Counted from the first letter of the stretch, positions 52,094 through 61,757 are shown. The stretch is 64,000 bases of DNA from RGDT01 sp964630925 (GCA_964630925.1 CAZVZK010000028.1:16003-80002); one strand, 5' to 3'. Notes: generated by a model from the letters alone, not told the origin. Translations and numbers: made by a program.

Positions 52094-53076
52094 GCCCGCG
52101 TCTGGCCCTCCTGGCGGCGATCCACGATCTGCCGGACGACGACCTGCCGCGCCTGGCCTACGCCGACTGGATGGAGGAGGACGGGCACGAGCGGCGGGCG
52201 GAGTTCATCCGCGTGCATCTGGCGATGGATCGGACGCCGAAGGGCACGCCGGAGTACCGCCGGCTGTGGGAGCGCGAGGTGGACCTCATCCGCACGCACA
52301 AGGATGAGTGGTTCGGCACGTTCCGCGCCAACTGGGACTTCTACGAGGTGAAACGCGGCTTCCTGGACGACATCAGCTCCGCCGCGCCGCACGTCGTGCC
52401 GCACCTCGGCTGGCTCTTGGAGAACCACGCCGTCCAGCGCCTGGTGGTCGGCTCGCCGGACCTGGAGGCGTTGCCCGAGCTGCTGGCGTCGCCGCTCGTG
52501 GCGACGCTGCGGCAGTTGCGCTACGTCCACTCCTTGACCGGCGGCTACTTCAGCGAGTACGCCACACCGGCCCTGCCGGGGGCCGACCTCCCACTCGCCC
52601 GCCGCCCGCTCGACGTGAGCGTCGCCGGCCACCGCGCCGGCCCGCGTCTGGCTGACCTGCTGGCCGAGTCACCGCACCTGGGGCGGATGGCCCGGCTCGA
52701 CGTGTCCGAGAACACCCTCGGGGCGGAGGGCGCGGCCATGTTGCTCGACGGGATGACGCGCTGGCCGATGTTGACGGAGCTGTCGGCGCGGGCGGCGTTG
52801 CCGGCGGGCCGGGGGCGCCGTGTCGGCGCCAACCTGGGCGCCGCCGGCATCGCCGCCCTGGTGAGCAATCCGGCGGCGGCGCGGCTGCGGATCCTGAACC
52901 TGCTCGGCGAGGATGTCGGCCCGGCCATCGCGGAGGCCTTGCTGGATTCGCCGCACCTCGACGCCCTGGCGGAGCTGCGGCTGTCGCACATGGAGCGCCG
53001 CCACCACGCCCTCACCCGCCGCCTCAACGAACACTTCGCAGGGCGCATCCAGTGGGCGGGGGAGGAGCCGGGGTAG
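52090..53076 (+). CDS. TIGR02996 domain protein with LRR-like repeats
   Basis: A 328-aa protein. Residues 1-47 are a TIGR02996 domain (LLAAIHDLPDDDLPRLAYAD, WMEEDGHERRAEFIRVH); the rest carries leucine-rich-repeat-like segments (LGRMARLDVSENTLGAEGAA; ARLRILNLLGEDVGPAIAEA; LDALAELRLSHMERRHHALT). In Gemmata relatives this domain sits at the head of many LRR proteins. Function unknown; presumably protein binding. It is coupled to ymdB by ATGA. Confidence 0.85.
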   Translation: MSPRLALLAAIHDLPDDDLPRLAYADWMEEDGHERRAEFIRVHLAMDRTPKGTPEYRRLWEREVDLIRTHKDEWFGTFRANWDFYEVKRGFLDDISSAAPHVVPHLGWLLENHAVQRLVVGSPDLEALPELLASPLVATLRQLRYVHSLTGGYFSEYATPALPGADLPLARRPLDVSVAGHRAGPRLADLLAESPHLGRMARLDVSENTLGAEGAAMLLDGMTRWPMLTELSARAALPAGRGRRVGANLGAAGIAALVSNPAAARLRILNLLGEDVGPAIAEALLDSPHLDALAELRLSHMERRHHALTRRLNEHFAGRIQWAGEEPG

Positions 53077-53081
53077 GCGGC

Positions 53082-53660
<579 letters not shown>

Positions 53661-53669
53661 GGCTTCGCC

Positions 53670-53772
53670 AGTTTTCAGTTTTCAGTTGTCAGTTTTCAGT
53701 TCAAGCCGTCAGCCACGCCCGCGCCCCGAGGGGCGGCTGCTCGCTGAAAACTGAACACTGATAACTGAAAAC
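53670..53772. repeat. TTTTCAG heptad tracts in inverted orientation
   Basis: 53670-53702 contains repeated CAGTTTT units; 53744-53772 contains the complementary CTGAAAACTG units. The tracts flank a GC-rich centre and lie between the trpG start and the stop of the 95-aa gene. The AT-rich arms could form a ~30-bp stem. It is a dispersed-type intergenic repeat and also replaces any normal promoter region for trpG. Confidence 0.75.
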
Positions 53773-53774
53773 CG

Positions 53775-54062
53775 TCACCCCTGCTTCGTCGGGAACACCT
53801 GGGCGCTGTTAGCCGTCGCGTCGTACTTCTTCTTCGTGGCGTCGTCCTGGGGGAGCTTGCGCAGGAACTCCTCCGAGGCGGTGATGTCATACCACGCGCC
53901 GTCGGCGAAATCGACCAGCGCCTTGCCGTTGAAGTTGACCGTGATGACGCGCCCGACCAGCCCGGCGAAGCGGGCCAATTCGGGGCGCGAGCCGGTGACC
54001 TCGACCAGCTGGTCGGTCCACTCCTGCTTCAGCCTCTCGAAACGCGGGTCGAAGGTGTCCAT
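53775..54062 (-). CDS. Hypothetical protein
   Basis: A 95-aa protein (DPRFERLKQEWTDQLVEVTG; GLVGRVITVNFNGKALVDFA; AWYDITASEEFLRKLPQDDA). A small beta-barrel-like fold is possible but no family is recognised. The ATG at 54062 follows GGGGAG, with a TAGCAT hexamer 25-30 nt upstream. It lies on the same strand as the sugar-isomerase-like gene and trpG. Confidence 0.65.
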   Translation of the reverse strand: MDTFDPRFERLKQEWTDQLVEVTGSRPELARFAGLVGRVITVNFNGKALVDFADGAWYDITASEEFLRKLPQDDATKKKYDATANSAQVFPTKQG

Positions 54063-54091
54063 GTCGCTCCCCTGTTGCCCCCGTCATGCTA

Positions 54092-55084
54092 TCAGCGGAA
54101 CGCCCCGCCGTCGCGGCGCGGGGCGGGGTCGAAGTCCAGACGCTTCACGAAGCGGCACGCCTCCTCCGCCCCCGCGAACCGCTCCATCGCCGGGTCCTGC
54201 CATTCCACGGAGAGCGCCCCCTCGTAGCCCACGGCGTTCAGCGCGCGGATGATCCCCTCCCAGTCCAGCCCGCCACGCCCCGGCGAGCGCGGGTGCCAGC
54301 CCCGCCGTGGGTCGTCGGAGGGGAGGTACGACCCCAGCAGGCCGGAGCGTCCGTCGAGCGTGACGGCCACGTCCTTGACGTGGACGTGGTGGATGCGCTC
54401 GGCGAAACGGCGTATGAACGCCGCCGGATCGACCCCCTGCCAGTACAGGTGCGCCGGGTCCATCAGGAAGCCGAACTCCGGCCAGCCGTCCACGGCCTCG
54501 AGGACGCGCTCGGCGGAGTAGAGGTCGAACGCGAGCTGGCCTGGGTGGACCTCGCAGGCGTAGCGGACGCCGGCGTCGCGGCAGGCCTCCAGGATCGGGG
54601 TGAAGCGGTGGGCGAACGTCGCCATCGCCTCGCCGACCTGGCCCGCCGACGGGGCGGGGTAGCCGGCGACGTAGGACCAGATCGGCGAGCCGGTGAAGCC
54701 GGCGACGACCGACGCCCCCACCTGATGGGCGGCCTGCACCGTGGCGATCATCTCCTCGACGGCGCGTTCGCGGACGCCGTCGGGGTCGCCGTCGCCCCAG
54801 ACGTAATCGGGCAGGATGGCCCGGTGGCGGGCGTCGATCACGTCGCAGACGGCCGTGCTGACGCGATGGTTGCTGAGGACGGGGGCCTCCAGGCTGTGAC
54901 GGCGGAGCAGCTCCATCTTGGCCGGGGCGTGGCCCGAGTCTGTGGCGGCGCGCTGCACCTCGAAGTGGTCGCCCCAGCAGGCGAGGTCGAGGCCGGCGTA
55001 GCCCCACTCGCCGGCGCGGGCCGCCAGCTCCTCGAGCGGCAGATCGGCCCAGGGCCCGGTGAACAGCAGCACGGGACGGGGCAT
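54092..55084 (-). CDS. Sugar phosphate isomerase/epimerase-like TIM barrel protein
   Basis: A 330-aa xylose-isomerase-like (AP endonuclease family 2) TIM barrel. Recognisable elements: WGYAGLDLACWGDHFE, ACEVHPGQLAFDLYS, FLMDPAHLYWQGVDP, IHHVHVKDVAV and ALSVEWQDPAME, with Glu/Asp/His metal ligands at the usual strand ends. Members isomerise or epimerise sugars and inositol derivatives; the substrate here is unknown. Its 5' side abuts the tandem repeat at 55102. Confidence 0.85.
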   Translation of the reverse strand: MPRPVLLFTGPWADLPLEELAARAGEWGYAGLDLACWGDHFEVQRAATDSGHAPAKMELLRRHSLEAPVLSNHRVSTAVCDVIDARHRAILPDYVWGDGDPDGVRERAVEEMIATVQAAHQVGASVVAGFTGSPIWSYVAGYPAPSAGQVGEAMATFAHRFTPILEACRDAGVRYACEVHPGQLAFDLYSAERVLEAVDGWPEFGFLMDPAHLYWQGVDPAAFIRRFAERIHHVHVKDVAVTLDGRSGLLGSYLPSDDPRRGWHPRSPGRGGLDWEGIIRALNAVGYEGALSVEWQDPAMERFAGAEEACRFVKRLDFDPAPRRDGGAFR

Positions 55085-55101
55085 CGGTCGGCTCCGTGAC
55101 C

Positions 55102-55266
55102 GGCGAGCGGGGATGCGTCAGCGCCCCGAGTGGAGCGTCAGCGGCTCTGGCTGTTGGCGAGCGGGGTTGCGTGAGCGCGCCGAGTGGAGCGTCAGCGGAT
55201 CTCGTCTTCCGGAGCGTGAGCGGCTCCGGATCGGGCGAGCGGGGATGCGTCAGCGCCCCGAGTGGG
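55102..55266. repeat. Three-copy direct repeat (GGCGAGCGGGGNTGCGT)
   Basis: Units start at 55102, 55156 and 55234 and read GGCGAGCGGGGATGCGTCAG followed by CGCCCCGAGTGGAGCGTCAG, with a few substitutions; the third is truncated. Spacing is 54 and 78 bp. The array fills the 217-bp gap between two minus-strand genes. It is not a CRISPR: too few, unequal spacers. Confidence 0.8.
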
Positions 55267-55301
55267 CGGAAGCAACCCCGCCCGCCCGCCCGCTCAAGAT
55301 G

Positions 55302-57233
55302 TCAGGACGGCGGCATCGGCGGCGGCATCTCCGGGTCAGCCGGCGGCGTCGGCTTGGGCGGCTCCACCTGGGCCGGCGGGGGCGCCGGGGCCGGCTCCGG
55401 GGCTGGCGGCGGAGTCGGGGCCGGGGGCGGGGGCGCGGCGACGACGGGCGAGGGGGCCGGCGCCGGGGCCGGCGGCGGAGCGACCATCGGCAGGACGAGG
55501 GGGTTGGGCGGCGCCGCGGGGGCCGGCGGCTGGGCCGGCGGGGTGTACGGCGCCTCGAAGTCGTCCTCCTCCTGATACACCTCGTCCAGCTCGTTGGTGT
55601 CCACGCTCTTGCGTAGCAGGAAGTACATGATCGTCGCCGCCGTCCAGAAGAAGCTGTAACCGAAGCCAAGCACGAGCAGGAACGCCAGCCCCAGCCAGAA
55701 GGACACCAGCACCGCGCCGGCCTTGTTCCACCAGTTCAGCGAGCCGACGTACTCCTTGTAGTTCGCCTCGTTGATGCGGTTCCACCGGCTCACGCCGCCC
55801 ACGGCGCCCTCGCTGGCGGGACGCTCCGAGCGGCCCTGCACCACGTCGCCGCCGCTCGGAGCCTGGGTGCCCTCCAACAGCAGCTCGCGCCACCCGAACG
55901 AGGTCGGCGCGTAGATGAATAGGAAGTTCGGCTGTCGCCCGAAGTAGCCGGCGTTGTTGACGCCCCACTTGGCCAGGTACACGGCGAACGACGCCATGAA
56001 GCCGACGAAGAACACCACCACGGCGCCGTACGCCACCGACACCAGCGTGTACCAGATGTAGTTCCACGGCCTCTGGTAGACGTAGCTGTAGCTGCGGCTG
56101 ACCGCCTCCCAGCTATCGGTGCCCTCGGTGCTGATCGTGGCGGCCATCAGGGGCCAGCCGACCAGGCCGACGAGGGCGACGGCCATGATGAGGCCGAACG
56201 TCAGGGGGATGACCCAGAACAGGCCGCTGACGAGGATGTCGCCCACCACCGGGATGAGGTGGAAGATGCCGAAGATCCACATGAAGACCATCAGCACGAA
56301 GACGAACGCCAGCGGGAAGACGGGGGCGAGGATGTAGTCGAGGAGGCGCTTGAGGGCGAAACGCAACGCCTCGAACATGCCGATCCGCTCGCCGCGGGCG
56401 TACTGGACGGCGGCGATGCGGGTGATGGCCCCGCCGAAGACCGCCCAGGTGAGCAGCATGACCAGCGTGGTCAGCAGGAAGTAGGTGCGGCTGGCGAAGT
56501 CATTGCCGGGCCTCAGGAAGTAGATGATCGGGCGGACGAACTTGACGAGGGGCTCGACCATGACCGGCACCTGGTCGCGCGAGAACCACTCCCAGAAGTG
56601 GCCCGGCTCCCACGGGATGGCGGTCTGGTTGGTCGCCAGCAGGTACGGGTTGGGGCCGCGGTCCTCGGACCACGGCATGGCGGACAGCCGCCCCGACGGC
56701 TTGACGCGGCCGACGAGGTCGTACTGGGTGGCGCGCGAGCGGAGGCGTGCGTTGAAGGCCTGCTCGTCCTTGGTCAGCTTGCCCCCGCGCGCCTTGTCCA
56801 GCTCGGCCACCCTCTCCAGGATGGCCTTCGACAGCGGCACGCCGACGGGGAGGTCTTTGGCGATCTCGCGGACGAGTTTGAACTCCTGGTCGGTCTCGGC
56901 GATATCCTCCACCTCGTAGCGGTGCGGCTGGCCGTCCGTGGTGGCCGTCCCGAGGTTGATGGCCTCGTGCCACAGGTTCCAGAGCTGGCGCGACTTCCGG
57001 ACCTCCTGGTAATCCTTGCCGCCGTCCTCGCCTGTGACGGTGGGGATGGAGCCGGACCCGGCGTAGAACATCAGGGAGAGGAGCCACCAGCCGATGGACA
57101 TGGTCAGGATGCCGGCGGCGGCCAGGAGCATCTTGTTCAGGTCAAGCGCGATCTGGAACCCCTTGAACAGCTCGGTCCAGGGGAACAGCTGGCGCCAGGC
57201 GGCTTCCCGCGTCTCGACTCGATCCTCGGCCAT
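55302..57233 (-). CDS. Multispanning membrane protein with Pro-rich C-terminus
   Basis: A 643-aa protein. About six to eight hydrophobic helices are seen (LLAAAGILTMSIGWWLLSLM; YFLLTTLVMLLTWAVFGGAI; PLAFVFVLMVFMWIFGIFHL; LVSVAYGAVVVFFVGFMASF; VSFWLGLAFLLVLGFGYSFF) separated by soluble loops. The last ~90 residues are Pro/Ala-rich. It resembles conserved planctomycete membrane proteins of unknown function; no transporter motif is evident. The ATG at 57233 follows GAGCGGAC; a TATAAC hexamer lies ~59 nt upstream. Confidence 0.72.
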   Translation of the reverse strand: MAEDRVETREAAWRQLFPWTELFKGFQIALDLNKMLLAAAGILTMSIGWWLLSLMFYAGSGSIPTVTGEDGGKDYQEVRKSRQLWNLWHEAINLGTATTDGQPHRYEVEDIAETDQEFKLVREIAKDLPVGVPLSKAILERVAELDKARGGKLTKDEQAFNARLRSRATQYDLVGRVKPSGRLSAMPWSEDRGPNPYLLATNQTAIPWEPGHFWEWFSRDQVPVMVEPLVKFVRPIIYFLRPGNDFASRTYFLLTTLVMLLTWAVFGGAITRIAAVQYARGERIGMFEALRFALKRLLDYILAPVFPLAFVFVLMVFMWIFGIFHLIPVVGDILVSGLFWVIPLTFGLIMAVALVGLVGWPLMAATISTEGTDSWEAVSRSYSYVYQRPWNYIWYTLVSVAYGAVVVFFVGFMASFAVYLAKWGVNNAGYFGRQPNFLFIYAPTSFGWRELLLEGTQAPSGGDVVQGRSERPASEGAVGGVSRWNRINEANYKEYVGSLNWWNKAGAVLVSFWLGLAFLLVLGFGYSFFWTAATIMYFLLRKSVDTNELDEVYQEEDDFEAPYTPPAQPPAPAAPPNPLVLPMVAPPPAPAPAPSPVVAAPPPPAPTPPPAPEPAPAPPPAQVEPPKPTPPADPEMPPPMPPS

Positions 57234-57396
57234 GTCCGCTCCTCTGATGCAGATGCCACGCCGTATGTGGGTTTCGCCCGTTGAGATGGCAGTTATAGCG
57301 GAGAGGGAGGCCGGCGGAAACGGGCCCGGCCGGCAATCCCCAGGGAGTGAGGGGAGTGCCGGCCAATCGGCCCGCCGCGCCGTCAGCGCCCGTGGG

Positions 57397-58584
57397 TCAG
57401 AAGTGGATGCCGATGGCGGCCTGCAGGCCGTGGATGTAGCGGAACGTGCTCTTCCAATCCGGCCGGGGCCGCAGGTAGTCCATGGCCAGGGGCCGCGGCG
57501 TGGACATCGTGTTGAAGAAGACCATGCCCTCATACTTGAAGAGCATCTGCACGGTCTCCGTCGGGAACCACATCAGGCCGACGGAGGCCTGCAGCTCGGG
57601 CACGAAGGTGAACTCGCGGCGGGAGAACTTGCTCGCCGGGTCGCCCCCGTACTTGTTGGCCGTCTCGTACTTGCCTCGCTCCTTGACGCTGTTGAGGAAC
57701 GCGGCCGCCTGGCCCTCGGTGATGCACGCGAACCCGTGGCCGAGGTAGTACTCGGACTGGCAGCCGGCGTGGACGCCGTACATGCGGTTCGACGTGATGG
57801 CGGAGTAAAGCCCGGTGTCGGACAGGCCGCCGCCGCCGCCCGTGGCGTCGTAGTTGACGCTGCGGAGCTGGTACTTCTCCCAGAACCAGGCGAGACGCGG
57901 GCCGATGATGCCGCTGAAGCGGGTGTCCTCCGTCTCGTAAACGACCCAGCGGTACTCCAGCTCCCACTGTTGGAAGCGCGACTCGAACTTGTGGGTCATG
58001 ATGGAGGCCCCGTTGAACAGGCCGAAGACCCCGAACTGGCTGGCACCCTGCACCTTGTTGGGCGGGCCGGAGAACTCGATCGGCTCGTTGTAGGTGTCGG
58101 TCGAGAAGAAGGTGTTGGCGAGGTCGGGGCTGTTCCGCCCGAGGCGGGTGTCGGGCGTGACCCCGTAGTCGTAGTTCGCGCTGGAGAGGAAGTACCAGTT
58201 GAGCGCGATGGCGGAGCCGTCGCGGAACTTGTAGCCGACGTTGAAGGTGAAGCCGGGCTGCCACGAGCGGTCGTCGCGCAGGTCCTGGCTGTTGAGGGCC
58301 ACGCTGCCCGGGCCGAAGAACGTGCCCGGGTCGCTGCCGAGCGAGGTGTCGTTCACGCGGAAGCCGCGGCGGGCGATGATCTGGTTCTTGAGCGGGTTGC
58401 TGATCTGGGCCAGCACGTAGGACGTGTTGATGAACGGCCCGCCCTCCTCGGGGCGCGTGCTGCCTGTCGGGAATGGCAGCGTCCAGGAGGGCGGCGCGTA
58501 ACTGTCCTGGGCCCTGGCCGCGGCCGGCGCAAGCAGCAGCACGGCGACGATCCACCACGCGCCCCGATGTTTCCTCGCTCCCAT
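57397..58584 (-). CDS. Outer-membrane beta-barrel protein (Lpg1974/BBP7-like)
   Basis: A 395-aa protein with a signal peptide (MGARKHRGAWWIVAVLLLAP then AAARAQ). The remainder alternates short amphipathic strands ending in aromatic residues, as in FTFNVGYKFRDGSAIALNWY, FQQWELEYRWVVYETEDTRF and a final IHGLQAAIGIHF with C-terminal Phe. This fits the Lpg1974 / BBP7 family of barrel porins abundant in planctomycetes. A consensus -35 promoter at 58755-58728 drives it; a terminator precedes that promoter. Confidence 0.68.
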   Translation of the reverse strand: MGARKHRGAWWIVAVLLLAPAAARAQDSYAPPSWTLPFPTGSTRPEEGGPFINTSYVLAQISNPLKNQIIARRGFRVNDTSLGSDPGTFFGPGSVALNSQDLRDDRSWQPGFTFNVGYKFRDGSAIALNWYFLSSANYDYGVTPDTRLGRNSPDLANTFFSTDTYNEPIEFSGPPNKVQGASQFGVFGLFNGASIMTHKFESRFQQWELEYRWVVYETEDTRFSGIIGPRLAWFWEKYQLRSVNYDATGGGGGLSDTGLYSAITSNRMYGVHAGCQSEYYLGHGFACITEGQAAAFLNSVKERGKYETANKYGGDPASKFSRREFTFVPELQASVGLMWFPTETVQMLFKYEGMVFFNTMSTPRPLAMDYLRPRPDWKSTFRYIHGLQAAIGIHF

Positions 58585-58727
58585 GTCCCCATCTCCTCCC
58601 TGCGAAGGCGCAACGCCTGACCCGTCCGCGCGGCTAAAACCCCCAGCCGCCCGACCACATCGCCTCCGGCACCCGGCGAGGCCGGGCCCGTGAGGGGGCG
58701 TGGTTCGTGACAATGTCAGGAAGGTGC

Positions 58728-58755
58728 CTAATAACAGGCCGGGCCTCCATGTCAA
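58728..58755 (-). promoter_or_regulatory. Promoter of the outer-membrane barrel gene
   Basis: On the minus strand: TTGACA (58755-58750, perfect -35), 16-nt spacer, TATTAG (58733-58728). It predicts a 5' leader of ~138 nt before the ATG at 58584, which holds a small hairpin (CGGCT...AGCCG) around 58620. Confidence 0.6.
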
Positions 58756-58770
58756 GGCCGATTCGGGGTG

Positions 58771-58793
58771 AAAAAAAACCGCCACCGGGGCGG
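58771..58793 (-). terminator. Intrinsic terminator upstream of the barrel promoter
   Basis: On the minus strand CCGCC-CCGGT-GGCGG is followed by eight Ts (58778-58771). No minus-strand gene ends here, since the next gene upstream is on the plus strand. It would stop antisense or upstream transcripts before the barrel promoter, insulating it from the divergent response-regulator gene. Confidence 0.65.
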
Positions 58794-58857
58794 CCACCTC
58801 CCGGCCGGCGTCAGATGCGGGGGCCGGGCGGGCTGGGCGGACGCGGCACCCGCCTGA

Positions 58858-58863
58858 TACAAT
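58858..58863 (+). promoter_or_regulatory. -10 hexamer TACAAT upstream of the response regulator gene
   Basis: TACAAT with a ~13-nt predicted leader containing GAGGAG before the ATG at 58883. It rules against the ATG at 58862, which lies inside the hexamer. Confidence 0.5.
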
Positions 58864-58882
58864 GCCCCGTGAGGAGCCAACC

Positions 58883-59332
58883 ATGCCTGAGAGCCGGCCC
58901 GCACGCATCCTGATCGCCGAGGACACCCTGCAGACCGCCGAGCTGCTAGAGGTGTACCTCTCCGAGGGCGACTTCGCCGTCCGCATCGCCTCCGACGGCG
59001 AGCAGGCCCTCCGCGAGGTCAAGGCCTGGCAGCCCGACCTCGTCCTCCTCGACGTCATGATGCCCCGCTTCTCCGGCTTCGAGGTGTGCAAACGCCTGCG
59101 GGCCGACCCCGCGACGCGCGACATCGGCATCATCATGATCACCGCCCTCGACCAGCCCAGCGACGTGGAGCGGGCGGTCGAGGCCGGCGCCCACGACTTC
59201 CTCAGCAAGCCGATCAAGAAAGCCGACCTCCTCCGCCGCATCTCCGCCCTCCTCGCCAGTAAAGGGGGCAGCGAGCTGGACCGCACCCTGGATTACCTCG
59301 AGAACGTGCAGAAGGGGCCATCCCCGCCATGA
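58883..59332 (+). CDS. Single-domain response regulator
   Basis: A 149-aa CheY-like receiver. The acidic pocket is EDT, phospho-acceptor D57 lies in LVLLDVMMPR, and the conserved Lys is in LSKPIKK; ITA(L) provides the Thr. About 30 helical residues follow the receiver, with no output domain. The cognate kinase is not in the window. Start 58883 is chosen for its GAGGAG site. The stop overlaps the methyltransferase ATG (59329-59332). Confidence 0.9.
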   Translation: MPESRPARILIAEDTLQTAELLEVYLSEGDFAVRIASDGEQALREVKAWQPDLVLLDVMMPRFSGFEVCKRLRADPATRDIGIIMITALDQPSDVERAVEAGAHDFLSKPIKKADLLRRISALLASKGGSELDRTLDYLENVQKGPSPP

Positions 59333-60552
59333 CCGCCCGCGTCGTCCTCCAGGCCCGCCGCGCCCGCCCCTTCTACGGGAGACACCCCTGGGTCTTCGCC
59401 GGCGCCGTCGCCTCCGTCGAGGGCTCCCCCGCCGACGGCGACGAGGTCGATCTCGTCTCCTCCGCCGGGCACTTCATCGCACGCGGCCTCTACAACGGCA
59501 AGAGCAAGATCCGCGTCCGCCTTCACTCGTGGCGGCCCGGCGTGGTCCTCGATGGGGCCTTCTTCCGCGAACGCCTCGGCGCCGCCGTGCGCCTGCGCGA
59601 GCAGCTCGGCCTCCTGGCCCCCGGGGGGGGGCGGGAGGGGAGTAGCGCAGCGGCCCCCCTGGACGATCAGGCCTGCCGCCTCGTCAATAGCGAGGGCGAC
59701 GGCCTGTCGGGCCTCACCGTGGACCGGTATGCCGGCTGGCTCGTCGTCCAGTTCAGCTCGCTGGGCATGGGCGCACGCAAGGACATGATCGCCGACATCC
59801 TCCGCGACCTGCTCTCCCCCCAGGGGATCTACCTGCGGACGGAGAAGGGCATCGGCACGCTGGAGGGGCTGGAGGCGCAGGACGGCCCGCTCGTCGGCGG
59901 CCCCCCGCCGCCTCTGGTGATCGACGACGGAGGCCTGCGCTGGCACGTCAATATCTCCGAGGGGCAGAAGACCGGCCACTACCTCGACCAGCGCGACAAC
60001 CGGGCCGAGGTGGCGCGGCTGGCGAAGGGCCGCCGCGTGCTGGATGCGTTCTGCTACTCCGGCGGGTTCGCCCTGCACGCCGCCCGGCAGGGGGCGGCGG
60101 AGTGCCTCGGCATCGACTCGTCGGAGCCGGCCCTCGCCCTGGCGCGGGCCAACGCCGAGGCCAACGGGCTGACGAACGCCACCTTCCTGCGAGCGGACGT
60201 GTTCAAGGAGCTGGACGCCCGCACCAAGGGCCGCGAGCGATTCGGCGTCGTCGTCCTCGACCCGCCCAAGTTCGCCCGCAGCAAGGGCGGCGTCGAGGAG
60301 GCGTTGCGTGGCTACCGCCGGCTCATGTCGCTGGGGGTGCAACTGCTGGAGCCGGACGGCATCTTCGTCATGTGCTGCTGCTCGGGGCGCATCACGGCGG
60401 ACATGCTTGAGGAGCTGCTCGCGCAGGTGTCGGCGGGGGCGGGCCGCGACGTGCAGCTCCTCGCCCGCCGCGGGCCGTCGGCGGACCACCCCGTCGCCGT
60501 CGCCTGCCCCGAGTCACATTACCTCAAGTGTCTCATCTGCCGCGTCCGCTGA
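59329..60552 (+). CDS. rlmI: RlmI-type class I SAM-dependent rRNA methyltransferase
   Basis: A 407-aa protein. An N-terminal PUA-like domain (LQARRARPFYGRHPWVFAGA; ADGDEVDLVSSAGHFIARGL) is followed by a Rossmann methyltransferase (VLDAFCYSGGFALHAARQGA; GIDSSEPALALARANAEANG; VVLDPPKFARSK; FVMCCCSGRIT). This matches RlmI/YccW, which methylates C5 of a cytosine in 23S rRNA. The segment ~98-116 (PGGGREGSSAAAPLD) from a G-rich run is an unusual small insertion. It is translationally coupled to the response regulator. Confidence 0.87.
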   Translation: MTARVVLQARRARPFYGRHPWVFAGAVASVEGSPADGDEVDLVSSAGHFIARGLYNGKSKIRVRLHSWRPGVVLDGAFFRERLGAAVRLREQLGLLAPGGGREGSSAAAPLDDQACRLVNSEGDGLSGLTVDRYAGWLVVQFSSLGMGARKDMIADILRDLLSPQGIYLRTEKGIGTLEGLEAQDGPLVGGPPPPLVIDDGGLRWHVNISEGQKTGHYLDQRDNRAEVARLAKGRRVLDAFCYSGGFALHAARQGAAECLGIDSSEPALALARANAEANGLTNATFLRADVFKELDARTKGRERFGVVVLDPPKFARSKGGVEEALRGYRRLMSLGVQLLEPDGIFVMCCCSGRITADMLEELLAQVSAGAGRDVQLLARRGPSADHPVAVACPESHYLKCLICRVR

Positions 60553-60553
60553 C

Positions 60554-61732
60554 CTACGGGAGCTTGCGACGCCGGTTGGCGGCGGCACGCACCACGGCCC
60601 CCTGGCCGAACTGACGACGCACCTCGTCCAGCGCCCTGTCGATGGCACGCTGCTTCTCGCCGCCCGCGCCGTCGAACAGCAGCCCCTGCTCGCCCGCGCC
60701 GGCGTCCACCAGGTTCGACGCCGACACGCCGATCAGCCGCACCGGCAGCCATGAATCCGGCACCCGCTCGTCGAACAGCCGCGACGCCTCCGCCCACAGC
60801 CGGGCCGTGCCGTCCGTCGCCTCGGGCAGCGTGACGGCCCGGCCGTGCGTCTCGAAGTCGGCGGTCCGGATCTTCAGTGACACCGTCCGCGCCTTCAGCG
60901 AGTGCCGCCGGAGACGCGACGCCAGCTCGTCCACCAGCCCCAGCAGCCAGCCGCGCAGGCTCTCGCGGTCCGGGATGTCCTGGGCGAACGTCGTCTCCGC
61001 GCCGAGCGACTTCGCCTCGCCGTCGGGCACCACCGGCCTGTCGTCCTCGCCGCGCGCCAGCGCCTCCAGATGCCGCCCCGCTTCGCCGAAGTGACCGGCG
61101 AGGGTGCCGCGCGGCAGGGCCGCGATCTGCCCCACGGTCCGAAGCCCCAGGGCGTGCAGGCGCTTCTCCATTTTGCCGCCGACGCCCCACAGGCGGCCCA
61201 CGGGGAGCGGCGCGAGGGTGTCGCGGATGCCGTCCGGCTCGATGACGCGCAGCCCGTCGGGCTTGGCCAGCTCGCTGGCGAGTTTGGCGAGGAACTTGTT
61301 CGGCGCCACCCCGACCGACGCCGGCAGGTCGGTCTCCTGGCGGATGCGCCGGCGCAGAAGAGCCGCCGCCGCCGGCCCGCCGCCGAAGTGGGCCTCGGTG
61401 CCGCGCACGTCGAGGAACGCCTCGTCCAGGCTGAGCGGCTCGACCAGGGCCGTGAATTCGTGGAAAATGGCGCGGAGCCGCTCGGCGACGGCGGCATACG
61501 CCGACGTGCGGACGGGCAGGAAGACCGCGTGCGGGCACAGTCGGTGCGCCGTGTTGATCGGCATGGCGCTGTGGACGCCGAAGGGGCGGGCCTCGTAGGA
61601 GGCGGCGGAGACGACGCCGCGGCCGCCGGGGCGGGCGCCGACGATGACGGGCCTGCCGCGCAGCTCCGGCCGGTCGCGCTGCTCGACGGCGGCGAAGAAG
61701 GCGTCCATGTCCACGTGCAGGATGGCGGGCAC
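60554..61732 (-). CDS. dinB: DNA polymerase IV (Y-family)
   Basis: A 392-aa translesion polymerase. Catalytic acidic residues occur in LHVDMDAFFAAVEQRDRPEL (D8, D10) and in SLDEAFLDVRGTEAHFG; palm, finger and little-finger regions are complete, with a helix-hairpin-helix (GVAPNKFLAKLASELAKPDG; LWGVGGKMEKRLHALGL). The GTG at 61732 is preferred because GGAGG is 7 nt upstream; the in-frame ATG at 61759 falls within the -10 hexamer. No LexA-type box was identified. Confidence 0.9.
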   Translation of the reverse strand: MPAILHVDMDAFFAAVEQRDRPELRGRPVIVGARPGGRGVVSAASYEARPFGVHSAMPINTAHRLCPHAVFLPVRTSAYAAVAERLRAIFHEFTALVEPLSLDEAFLDVRGTEAHFGGGPAAAALLRRRIRQETDLPASVGVAPNKFLAKLASELAKPDGLRVIEPDGIRDTLAPLPVGRLWGVGGKMEKRLHALGLRTVGQIAALPRGTLAGHFGEAGRHLEALARGEDDRPVVPDGEAKSLGAETTFAQDIPDRESLRGWLLGLVDELASRLRRHSLKARTVSLKIRTADFETHGRAVTLPEATDGTARLWAEASRLFDERVPDSWLPVRLIGVSASNLVDAGAGEQGLLFDGAGGEKQRAIDRALDEVRRQFGQGAVVRAAANRRRKLP

Positions 61733-61757
61733 GCGCGGGCCTCCGGGGGGACGCTCC

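Noticed and set aside
55102..55266. CRISPR array
   Set aside because: Only three imperfect units with spacings of 54 and 78 bp, unit-like sequence in the spacers and no cas genes.
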